A DNA stretch of 64,000 nt from Blastomyces gilchristii SLH14081 (lineage: Eukaryota; Ascomycota; Eurotiomycetes; Onygenales; Ajellomycetaceae), in the NCBI RefSeq assembly GCF_000003855.2, contig NW_003101674.1:1168734-1232733 (forward strand), in the 5' to 3' direction. The notes under the pieces were generated by a model, which saw nothing but the letters and a program-made list of their open reading frames with translations, did no database searches and had not been told where the DNA came from. Below, piece after piece: positions 50,699 through 59,919 of the stretch. How positions within the stretch are numbered: position 1 is the first letter of the stretch; the number at the start of each line of letters is the position of its first letter. A program made the translations under genes and the position numbers.

Positions 50699-51231
50699 TA
50701 TTATACTTCTAACTATGTCAAGATCTTATTATAGTTTCATATAACTTATCAATCTCATGCAGATAATTTCATTCTATCTGAACTAGTTTTCAATTACTCT
50801 ATAATATTATTCAGATATATCATAGAAAGATCTGATTAATAAATATAAGAATCTCACTTCTATATAAGATTAGCAAATTACTCTTTCTTAATAATAAGAT
50901 ACTGCTGAGATATTACTTCAGTTATTCTCACTTATGAAATGAGAGAAGAGTATCTGCTCATTATCTATATAGAATAGCTAGATACTGACTTCTTATTAAA
51001 GAAGTCAGTGATTTATTTTTCTTCTACTGAAATATATACAAGAGTTACTGTATATCTTATATAATCTTCTTAGTATACTAAGTATTATATCTGTGATATT
51101 CTCATAATAACTCTGTAGTCTACAAGCTCACTATTTAAGCAAGATAGTTAAGCTCACTTATACAGCTTCTTAAACAACTATCTCTATATAATGCTGTTAA
51201 CTAGCTACTGCTTCAGTTCCGCCATGTTACA
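50699..51231 (+). repeat. 3' LTR of chromovirus
   Basis: 533 bases, same length as the 5' LTR, ending GTTACA directly before the GAATC duplication. Differences from the 5' LTR are largely C/T and G/A changes. Its last 20 bases are less mutated than the same part of the 5' LTR. Confidence 0.92.
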
Positions 51232-51236
51232 GAATC
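51232..51236 (+). repeat. Target site duplication (GAATC), right, of chromovirus
   Basis: Exact partner of 42387-42391. Confidence 0.9.
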
Positions 51237-51939
51237 TCACAAACTTGATTAACAGTGTCAGAGAGAAAGCACAGTGCATTTTTATTAAAATATATGAAAT
51301 AATAAACTGATTTAAAATAATTGTTAAACTTCTCAGTAATATAGTTAATAAGAATAGCAGTGATAAGAAATCTGTTAATAGTGATAATTCTCTTCTTCTC
51401 TTTACAACTCTCACTGATCTCTCTATTACTGCTGTTAATTCTCTTTCTCTCTTCTTCTCTAATCTTTCAACTCTGATGAGTGTTCTGAGTTCTCAGACTT
51501 ATAAAACAATCACTGAAATAGTAAGCTAGAGTTAGTGAAATGATTTTCAGATTTATTCAGAGATTAATAATTATATAAACTTTTAAATACTTAGTATCTA
51601 ATCACTCTGAAATCTTAACTCTTAAATATCAGATAACTGATAATAGTGTCTTTTAAATCATGACTAATCTATAAACCTTAATTTATAAGTTCAGTGATAT
51701 AATCAATAAGAGTAATATAACTAGAAATAAAAACTATAAAAGAAACTTAATTCAGTTAATTTAAGAGAATTTAGATAGAAGTATCTGTGATTTTCAATAG
51801 AGAATAATATCAGTGAATAAGACAGTTTTTAGAATTAGTAATTATATAAATTAAATTCAGTAACATTATTAATATAATAATTAATTTTTTCAGTTTATCA
51901 CTTATTTACAGTGATTTCATTATTCATTTATTATTATAC

Positions 51940-51953
51940 TATAATTTACAGCT
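51940..51953 (+). repeat. Target site duplication, left, of SINE copy 2
   Basis: 'tataatttacagct', 14 bases, repeated exactly at 52327-52340. Confidence 0.9.
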
Positions 51954-52326
51954 TTATTATTATTATTATTATTCTTTCATTATACTCATATGCAAGCAGA
52001 GCTTATGATGAGTTCTTGTGTAATGTTAAATACAGATTAAGTGTTGATTATACAGAAGGAAATACAGGTATTGAGATCACATCAAGATAACAAGAACATA
52101 GAAAAATACAAAGAAGTGACAATTAGATACATGTGATAATAACTTCCCAGCCCAGAAACATAGAGCAATTCATTGAAGCAATTTGTACACCTCTGTATTT
52201 ATTAGAAACCTGAGGTGCTTGAGTTCCAGATTTAATGTATCCCCTGCGGGTTTCAAACCCACACGCCTTGGTTTCCCACGCCAAGGTGCTACTGAGTGAC
52301 TGCATTAATCATTCAGTCACTGAGGC
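51954..52326 (-). mobile_element. tRNA-headed SINE, copy 2
   Basis: Same family as 41345-41736 in the opposite orientation, 373 bases. Head at 52240-52326: CCCGCAGGGG arm, GTGGGTTTGAAACCC B-box region and the CGAATGATTAATGC-equivalent A-box region, here TGAATGATTAATGC. The body matches copy 1 across its length (shared ATACATTAAATCTGGAACTC and GCTTGCATATGAGTATAATG). The tail is an AAT repeat instead of poly(A). Flanked by 14-base duplications. Its RIP-type changes are more numerous than in copy 1. Confidence 0.9.
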
Positions 52327-52340
52327 TATAATTTACAGCT
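52327..52340 (+). repeat. Target site duplication, right, of SINE copy 2
   Basis: Exact copy of the left 14 bases. Confidence 0.9.
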
Positions 52341-52427
52341 CAGTGACTGTGTCACTGATTGAAATGACAAAACAACTATAATCTGATTATGTAATAACTC
52401 TATGTTCTTCTCATATGAATGTGTGTG

Positions 52428-52475
52428 AGTCACGTGAGTTAGAGCTTGTATAGTAGCTTCAACACTCTCTTATAC
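52428..52475 (+). repeat. Repeat R2, first copy
   Basis: The words GAGTCACGTGAGTTAGAGCTTGT and TAGTAGCTT..AACA recur at about 53584-53622, 1.15 kb to the right in the same orientation. Probably part of the same unnamed element as repeat R1, which lies next to the second copy. Confidence 0.7.
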
Positions 52476-52724
52476 TATGCAGATCAGTTAACTCACGTAG
52501 TTAAAAGCACTCAAATCATTTAAATCTGCAATAATAATTAATTACACAAAGTAGAGTCTAGTTTTCTCATAAGAACTAGCTTCATACATGCAAATATATA
52601 AAAAATATATAAGAAAAAACACTTAAATCTGTTCTTTCTGTATCTGTATTACTCTCTCAGTCATCTGAACACTGTGAGATCTCATTTCTCATATTTTTAT
52701 CATTTTATTGTTATTGTTATTGTG

Positions 52725-52965
52725 ATTATCATATAGACACACTCAGTGACCTGATTATTATAAGTTATTATAATTATTATATAGACATACTCAGTGATCT
52801 GATTATCATAAGTTATTATAATTATTATATAGACACACTCAGTGGCCTGATTATTATAAGTTATTATAATTATTATATAGACACTCAGTGACCTGATTAT
52901 CATAAGTTATTATAATTATTATATAGACACTTAGTAGTCTGATTATTATAAGTTATTATAATTAT
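52725..52965. repeat. Minisatellite, about five units of 52-57 bases
   Basis: Units of the form ATTATATAGACACACTCAGTGACCTGATTATCATAAGTTATTATAATT are repeated with small differences. The minus strand stays open and reads as a Ile/Thr/Tyr repeat, but this is a property of the repeat, not evidence for a gene. Confidence 0.88.
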
Positions 52966-53506
52966 CAGTATCTTCATCATTTTAATATTGATATTAACAG
53001 TTATAATTATAATTATATCTGTGACATTGTTAACATCATGAGTTATAATTATATTCATGATATTATTGATATTACAGAGTTATAATTTTAATTATAATTA
53101 TAATCTTGTGAAATCTGACCTCTGAATTCACAGCATTTTTAATATTGATATTATTATTGACATTGTTATTAAGTATTATTATCAGGATTTTTAATATTCT
53201 TATCATTCATTCAACTGAGTAATATACTGTCTCAGAATGATAGCTTTATTACAGTCTGTTATATCTTCATATTCTGAAGAATTATCTTGAGCTTGATTAT
53301 TCTTATTGTCTTCGCGTGGTTATTAATGTTAAAAAGAATTCAGCTATCTGATTCTCTGAGATCTCTTTATAATTAATCAATCTCATATTAACAGGCATTT
53401 GATATGAGATATTTAAATGAAAGAAGCAGCTATTTGAAAAGCTTATTGTATAATTATTGCATGATTATAATACTTTGTAGAAGTGCAAGAGCTTTATAAT
53501 CTATAA

Positions 53507-53577
53507 AAGAGATTAAATGTAATTGATTATTATTATTATCTTCTAACTAACTAGCAGCTAGTGAAAGCTAAATATAT
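53507..53577 (+). repeat. Repeat R1, right copy (71 bases)
   Basis: Partner of 34039-34109, with more G to A and C to T changes. It abuts repeat R2 and the Pogo-type element. Confidence 0.8.
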
Positions 53578-53628
53578 ATGTATGAGTCACGTGAGTTAGA
53601 GCTTGTGTAGTAGCTTTAACATTAGTTA

Positions 53629-53709
53629 ACTAATCATGTCATACTTACTCACTCTCTGTAGTGAGTGCATTACAGTGTATAGAAAATCACACTGTAAAGA
53701 AAATATTTT
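53629..53709 (+). repeat. Left terminal inverted repeat of Pogo-type element
   Basis: Pairs with 54758-54838; differences are all of the C to T or G to A kind at the positions I compared, apart from one T/G site near the outer end. Confidence 0.85.
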
Positions 53710-53756
53710 CAATATCTTCATTCTTCATCTTTAAATAATCATTATTAATTATAATC

Positions 53757-54130
53757 ATGTCTAAATCTTCTAATTACACTGAGAAGCAGTTGCAAAGAGC
53801 TGTTAATACATACAAAAGTAATTTAAAATTAAAAATCACATCTCTGTTACAAGAATTCAAAGTCTCATATATTATCTTATATAAGAGAATCAATGAAAAG
53901 AAATCAAGAACTATGAGAGTTTCACTGAATTAAGCATTGAATGACAGTCAGAAAGAGACAATTAAGATATAAATTCATCAGTTAAACATTAATTTTTACT
54001 CATTTATTATTAAGTATATCAAAGCTGCTGTGAACTGTATGTTAAGACAGTATTATACAGATTCAGAGACTGAATCTCTTACAGTAAGTAAGATATAAAT
54101 ATATTGATTTATCAAATGCCTGTCAGATTA
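53757..54130 (+). pseudogene. N-terminal transposase remnant (Pogo/Fot1 family)
   Basis: Degraded helix-turn-helix and CENP-B-like region with stops. It opens at an ATG and includes YTEKQLQRAVNTYKSN and later VSKI.I.RFIKC, which correspond to DNA-binding segments of Fot1-type transposases. Truncated before the catalytic domain. Confidence 0.78.
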
Positions 54131-54757
54131 CAAATAAGTTAAGTAAAAATTCATGAATTTAAAATAATGCTCTGAATCTTAATATATACAATAATGATAA
54201 TAATATATACAATCACTTTACTCTGTTATCTGCAGATTGACTGTTAACTGTCTTCTCATAATTAATCTTCTCAGAGACAGTTGTAAAACTACATCATTAA
54301 ATTGATGCAGCAGTCAAGATCTTAGAAGATGTGAAGAATACTCTTATATCTGATTTGATAAGACAGTTGAACAAGATCTTTAAGAGTAGCATGATTCAGG
54401 CAGAATTGAATATACACTGTGAGAATGAACTTGTAGATTATTATCAAGTAAATAGACATCAGATCATTAAATTCTCTCACAGACAGATACAAGTAGATGA
54501 AGTTCTTACTATTAAGAATGCTAATTGTAAGATCACAACTTGTAGAGCAGATGAGATGAAAAAGATGTTTAATAAGACTCTTCAATTAATTGAAATCAAA
54601 TCTATAAAATCTACAGCTACTTAATCATAATAAGATAATTCTATAGAATCTTAACTTACAGTGAATTCTACACCTTCTAATGAGTATATAGATAATCTTT
54701 ATGTTATAGATAGATGTGATGATGATTATTAATTAATTTTTGAAGATTACTATATTC

Positions 54758-54838
54758 AAAATATTTTCTTTACAGTGTGGTTTTCCATACACTGTGGCGC
54801 ACTCACTACAGAGAGTGAGTAAGCATGGCACGCTTAGT
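54758..54838 (-). repeat. Right terminal inverted repeat of Pogo-type element
   Basis: Less mutated arm (keeps GGCGC and GCATGGCACGC). The end of the AT-rich block falls inside it. Confidence 0.85.
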
Positions 54839-54840
54839 TA

Positions 54841-55578
54841 TTATTAAGTTATGTAGCAGAATCGCGAGGAAGAGGACGGTATTTATCGGGAGAGTAATTA
54901 ACGCTAGACCGGACCGGGAGGCAGCCGTAACTCGCAAATATGAATAGATATGATATGAACAACGGTGTAATGTGTTTCTCACAGTCAGATGAGACTCATG
55001 ACAGCCATGAGGCTCCTCAGTCACAGTTTGTTAGACTAATGTTAGTTGCCCCGAGCTCACAATCAGGTTACAGTTTGGCAACCTTGAAAGGTTAAATAAA
55101 GTCAAGCATTATTCTGACGCACATTATTCTTATCCCCAACTCTGTGTTAGGGTTAGTGAAGATGTTGTTATGAACACTGGTTGACTTCTTCTGCCCGAAA
55201 ATGCAACCTCATCAGGAATTTCATTTGAACAATAATAATGGTCCAACAACATCAGTCCTCCTGAGCCGGGCTATCCAGCCTTTCAGTGGGATGAGCATCC
55301 ATATTAGTTTTGTTGGAGACGTCTTCTCCGTTTTGCAAAACTCATATTCATTCAGATTCTGGGTTATCTAGCAGTAAGTTTAAACCATTTACATGAATCT
55401 GATGAGATACAAGAAAAAAGGGAAACTGGAAAATTTTTCGCAAGATAAACACTCATACTCATTTTGCTTATTACAAACGGAATCCCAATTCTTCCCAATA
55501 ATATCTCCCAGCTCTAATGAGCCATTTCAAATGGAACCGGGGGTTCCAATCCAAAGCATTCCCAGGTTGGCTTCTATT
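54841..55578. other. Transition region, no gene recognised
   Basis: Normal GC content returns. Nothing with a coding signature was seen up to the stop codon of the next gene. It should contain that gene's 3' untranslated region. Confidence 0.5.
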
Positions 55579-57586
55579 TCATCCAAATCTCACCCCGTTT
55601 TGGGTCAATGTCAGTTGCTTCTCGCATGGGTCGGATGAGTAGTCGACGCTGACACCTGCAAACTGGCTATCGGATCGAGATGCCTTTTGCAGGAAACTGA
55701 CTCGGACAAGTCTTGCTGTTCTAACACTCTTGAAAACAGCCGTCACTTTAAACATTACCGTCAGTCCTCAGTTGTGAGCTTTCCTTCATGTTGATTAACG
55801 GTACAAACAAAATGAACGAGGGTTTAAGGAGGAGCCGGCAGCATGGGGGAAAGAATAGAGCGGAAAGGGGTGGGAGGAAACCCGGTCAGAGACATACCAT
55901 TCCCCGTATTGAACTTCCACACAAAATCAATCCCGTCAGGTCCAGCAATCCTCTCGAGATCTTCTTCCATCACCCGAAACGAATTGGGCCTCATGAGCAG
56001 TTTTGTGCGAGAAAACGTCAACCGACGTCGCTCCCGAAGCCCATTCGACATCTTCTTCAAATCCGCATCCCACGCCCGCTCCCTATATTTATCATGTCTG
56101 ACCCTGAAGCCATTTCCAAAGCAGCCATAGCCTGTACTCGCCGTGGCGTGCTTGTCCTTGACCAGAAATTCTTTCGCGTGCGTTGCATATTGGAATGTGA
56201 TCTCCGCAAACCCGGAGTGATGGTGTATCTCAACACTGTATAGCGCACCTTCGCGGATTCTCGCGGTAAGCATGTTCAAGCTATCAAGAGCAAATTTGCC
56301 CTCGACGGTTACGATTCCGGCTCTCGCACCCCCTCCTCCCATTCCTCCCATTGTGGCTGAGGGTGGCATGATTTGGCGCGGCATGGCTGGCACCATAGTG
56401 AAAATAGGGACCAGCGGGATTATATTGCCCTTGGGTTTCCGTGGGGCCATACCGTGGAGTCCATTAGTTTGACAGGCGGCCTGAGGGGGGGGAGCCGCGG
56501 CTGCGATATTTGACCACAGTTTACCCTGCATAGGAGCAGGCTTGGAAACACCCCGATCAATCAGACTCTTCTTATCTGGCTCGCAGACTTCCATCAGAAT
56601 TTCCCCACATTCGTCGCGACAGTTGTTCGCATCGACGTTGCCAACGGTTCCATTCGCCTTATTCTATATAAGGTTAAGAGGATCTCATAAGCCATACAAG
56701 TCTCACCAGCCGGGCAGGCTCTGAAAATTCTTGATATGGGGATAAGGAAAGTACATACTTCTGAGGGATACATCACCATATCAGCATCCGTGAGGTCAAG
56801 CATGACTCGCCCAAACTCAGCGATAATGTGCTGAGTATACTTTGATATGCAGTTGGCTGCATGTCTGCGATGAATATTGCGCAGCTGTTCAAGGGGCGAA
56901 AACACACAAGTTAACATCAATATTTTTTTTTCAATTTGGTTTTTAGGCTAAAAACTAGGAGAAGTATCCATTCCTAGAGGGAAGCCTGGAGTCATTTATA
57001 TCTGAAAACCAGAAAAGAAAAGGAAAATACGTACATGTTCAGTAACATCTCTCAGATTTTCTAGAACCACCACCATCACATTATCGATACGCTCGGGCCC
57101 CTCAGCCTCCATGACCAAGGCCTGGGCCATTTTGGCGATGACAGTGAGCTGAGCAAAGGTTATCTGCACAAAGTGATTAGTGTGCCGAATAAGGCCTGAC
57201 AGCTTGTCTTCTAAAATGAGAGAGAAAATGAGAGGGGAGGGAGTGACTAGGACAAACTTGTGTGAGAGGAGAAGATGGTAAGCGAGAGAAAGAAAATAAA
57301 AAAGAGGAAGTAAATAAAGTACACAGCTTTGGAATGTGTTAAAACAAAACAAAAAGAATTAAGAATGTTGCAGGGAAGTGAAGTTTCCCATATATGGGGT
57401 AACAACACTTCTTCTTGTAAGTGGAGCAGCAGCACACAAGAAATGTGTTCCTCCTACATCTCATTCTCTCTCCTCTACCTGTTGAATAAGCTCATATCTC
57501 CCCCCAACTTCCATCCTGCATGTTTTTATCCTCAGGTGAGGGGGGGGAAAATATGAAGAAAAAGAAATATGCAATACCTCGCCCAT
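55579..57586 (-). CDS. Conserved-looking fungal protein, RNA-binding-like
   Basis: I do not recognise a named function. Five exons, 57578-57586, 57035-57163, 56759-56884, 55898-56663 and 55579-55766, fit GT-AG signals and phases and give 405 residues. The first exon (MGE) is uncertain because its intron is 414 bases long; the rest is better supported. Helical N-terminal part (ITFAQLTVIAKMAQALV, then LRNIHRRHAANCISKYTQHI). After a Pro/Ala-rich linker, residues about 220-390 carry beta-alpha patterns that resemble RNA-recognition-type folds (ALYSVEIHHHSGFAEITFQY; TVMFKVTAVFKSVRTARLVR; FAGVSVDYSSDPCE). This resemblance is my inference from the pattern and is weak. Confidence 0.62.
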
Positions 57587-58259
57587 ATTTCTGCTCTAGC
57601 AGACAATGACCAGCAGCTTAGAAACTGGGATATACCAGGCCCGGACTTTAGCATCTGCTAAATGTAGCTTGACGGTTGACAGCTCTTCTTCCCTTTGTTT
57701 TATCTCTTGAAAGCCAACTACCGTCATAACCCAGGCTTCCGTTTTATTGTTATTTCTCTCTTCTTCTCTTCTTCCTTTGATTCATCTGTTTGTTCATTTG
57801 ACACTGTCTACATACTAACCGCCTACTAATGGAACTCAAGCTATTGTGGATAGATGTTTCCAAAAAAATCAGAACTGTCCTGTTGCAACTATATCTTTCT
57901 TGAGCCCACCGTCTCTTTGATGAAAAAAGAGAACACAAAAGAAACTGGCTGCAAATAAGTGGAAATGTCTGTTTGCTAGATGTAGAGGTAAGGAGCTATA
58001 TCAAGTGAAAAAAAAATAATTCATATCTGTTAAAATTTTCCTTGAAGTAAGTTCAGTGTATATTCCACTTTTCCCCGAACAGGTATGCATGCACCTACAA
58101 TCATCTAGGAGGAGCAATAATGAAACTCAGAAAGGCAAAAAATCGAAGACACCAATATCCCGTCTTAACCAACCGCGAAGAAAAGAAAGACACAAAGAAA
58201 AAATTTTCCACTTAAATCAACCAACCAAAGTAAAAGCAGCCAGTCAGTCGGTTCATCAC
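57587..58259. other. Intergenic region before proline dehydrogenase 3' end
   Basis: Includes the upstream region of the preceding minus-strand gene and the 3' end of proline dehydrogenase. No gene or repeat recognised. Confidence 0.5.
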
Positions 58260-59919
58260 CTACGTCCCACCCACCAATCTCCTCCGCAGCTCCTTCGCCA
58301 TGGCCTTCCGCGTATCCTCCGTTCTGGACGCCGCTTCTCTATTCTCCTGCGCCCTTCGAACCAAATATCGCGCGCACTCACTCACTGTGCCCCACACAAG
58401 GTACTTGTATGCCTTAGGCGCCTCCACCTCCACCATTACCCCTTCAGCCTGCTGCTCGCGAACAGCCTTCGCCGCGTGCACCAGCTCGCAGCTGATATCA
58501 TCAGCCATACCTGATAGTTGCCCATAGGCCAGTTCAATCTGGTGCGAACCCGTTGTGCGGTGCTGCTGATTTTCGAAGCTTCCTAGCCCGTTCGACGGAG
58601 ACGCGGTTGTGTGAGGCGAGGACGAGATTGACTTTGGAGAATGGAGGGTGGCCAGTGGATGTGGTCCTGCCTGTGGATGTGGATGGGGATGGGGATGGGG
58701 ATGGGGATGGGGATGGGGATGGGGATGGGGATGGGGATGGGGATGGGGATGGGGATGGGGGTGGGGGTGAAGGGGAATGCGGCTTGAGGACGTCACCGTA
58801 CTCTCGTTTAATCAGTGACTCGGCGATGCCGTCGTATGTATTATCGGTTTCTACCTTTGTATCCCAGATTAAATGGCGCGGCTCGGTGCCTAGATATGCG
58901 CCCCGGACGAGCTTGACGCCCAGAACGAATCCCTCCGCCTCTGCGATGGCGATATGCCGTGAGAGAGTTGCCGGGGTAGAACGGAGATATGCCTGATATG
59001 TCCCATACACCACAGCTCGCTGGTCCGGCCCCTTGTTGTACATTCGCTGGAATTCGATAGTCCAGTCGTCAATGGCAGGTTGGACAGCTTGTTGCTCAGC
59101 ATCAATCAACAATCTGACATTGCGGGCTTTAGCCCGCTCACAGATCTCAATTATCGCTTCCTTGAGGGCCGGCGATGGTGCTGATCTGCGGAGCAGTTGC
59201 TGGACTGATCCTTTCCCGGCTCCCGTGAATTTTAGGGCCACGAAATCTCCATCGTCTGCTAAATCGACAGTGGCAAGGGTCCCGTCTTTCCAAGCTGTTA
59301 TATCGGCGATGGCTTGAGCCTTGCTCTCTGCTCCTCCAGCTGCATCGCTAGCTGTACCAAGCGCACGGATCTCACTCTCATTCATCACAATTTCCCGTGC
59401 ATACCCCAATATGACGCCTGAGTATCCGAGCTCCTTTAATTTTTGGATGTTCACCTTGACCTGGGCCGGTGTCTCTCCTGCACAGAACTGAGCGTACAGC
59501 GTCTGCTCCATGATCAGCTTCAATACAGGGTTACGATCAGGATTTAGGAAGGTAGACTCGGGGTTTGCCACGACTGACAGGAAAGCCAAAGATGGGGAGA
59601 AGAGAAGAGGCGAAGACGAGATGGTGGTGACTAAGAGGGATCGCATAATCGTGGACAAGGGCAAGATCGAAAGCGGAGGGGATGTTGGCGCGTTTGTAAA
59701 GGGTATTGATGAATTTAGGGTAGCATATGGTCTCGTCGACCCAGGAGCTGCCGATGGCCCTCCAGCTGCGGGCAGTGGGGGCTCAGACTGCTGTGCCGGG
59801 CCATGGTGAGAGTATCTAACCCTTTGATGGTACAACAATGCAGGAGGCCTAACAGCAGTCTGATGCCTAGGGTAAACGAAACAGCCGCTCGCGGTTTTGA
59901 AAGCGGCTTGTCTTCGCAT
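58260..59919 (-). CDS. Mitochondrial proline dehydrogenase with apparent frameshift
   Basis: FAD-linked enzyme that oxidises proline to pyrroline-5-carboxylate in mitochondria, first step of proline catabolism. The first ATG of the long frame is at 59919; the residues after it (MRRQAAFKTASGCFVYPRHQ) suit a mitochondrial presequence. Conserved motifs: RLLIDAEQQAVQPAIDDWTI, YGTYQAYLRSTP and VLGVKLVRGAYLGTEPRHLI. A Ser-Pro repeat encoded by a GGGGAT-type array interrupts the barrel region. The frame ends at 58534 within the family's last third, while the conserved tail (QIELAYGQLSGMADDISCEL, YKYLVWGTVSECARYLVRRA) continues one base out of phase to 58260. The shift lies near 58570, in a run of four A. 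Removing one base would give about 552 residues; I found no plausible intron. Either assembly error or a recent break. Confidence 0.85.
58681..58760. repeat. Hexanucleotide array (GGGGAT), about 13 units
   Basis: Nearly perfect repeat on the plus strand. On the gene strand it reads TCCCCA, coding Ser-Pro in the proline dehydrogenase frame. It is open in all three frames, so length changes of six bases keep the frame. Likely polymorphic between strains. Confidence 0.95.

Larger units (their letters stand above)
42392..51231 (+). mobile_element. Full-length Ty3/Gypsy chromovirus, RIP-inactivated
   Basis: An 8840-base LTR retrotransposon (7.8 kb without the nested insertion). Two LTRs of 533 bases each are flanked by GAATC duplications. 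Between them, in order, lie degraded gag with a CCHC zinc knuckle, aspartic protease, reverse transcriptase, RNase H, integrase and a chromodomain, the chromovirus order. A purine tract (AAAGAGAAAAA, about 50686-50696) precedes the 3' LTR. Many stop codons interrupt every part, so no active protein is made. About 1.8 kb of unassigned sequence separates the chromodomain from the 3' LTR. The outer ends of both LTRs retain more G and C than the interior. Confidence 0.93.
33900..54780. repeat. AT-rich, RIP-type mutated transposon block
   Basis: About 21 kb of very AT-rich sequence in which CpG, CC and GG are rare, apart from short GC islands that are younger insertions. Where two repeat copies can be compared (the LTR pair, the SINE pair and the terminal inverted repeats), differences I looked at are mostly CpA to TpA or TpG to TpA transitions, the signature of repeat-induced point mutation. 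The block starts shortly after 33,900 and ends inside the right arm of a Pogo-type element near 54,780. No intact host gene is visible inside. It would behave as a gene-poor, probably heterochromatic, isochore. Confidence 0.88.
53629..54838 (+). mobile_element. Pogo/Fot1-type DNA transposon, internally deleted
   Basis: A 1210-base element bounded by TA on both sides (53627-53628 and 54839-54840), with inverted repeats of about 81 bases (53629-53709 and 54758-54838). Outer ends read ACTAATCATGTCAT and, in reverse complement, ACTAAGCGTGCCAT. Inside, a degraded transposase frame starts near 53757; its N-terminal part shows the Pogo/Fot1 helix-turn-helix pattern (YTEKQLQRAVNTYKSN, LLQEFKVSYIILYKRIN). 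A frame near 54331-54624 could be its C-terminal end. The DDE catalytic core is absent, so the element is a deletion derivative, similar in size to a MITE. The right arm escaped RIP changes that hit the left arm. Confidence 0.85.

Noticed and set aside
52725..52965. CRISPR-like array
   Set aside because: Repeats run on without unique spacers and the host is a eukaryote; it is a minisatellite.
58260..58796. A 178-residue frame with a long His-Pro repeat
   Set aside because: The His-Pro part is the hexanucleotide array read out of phase; its end is the true proline dehydrogenase C-terminus after a frameshift.
58553..58996. A plus-strand frame with a Gly-Asp repeat
   Set aside because: It is the antisense reading of the same array inside proline dehydrogenase.
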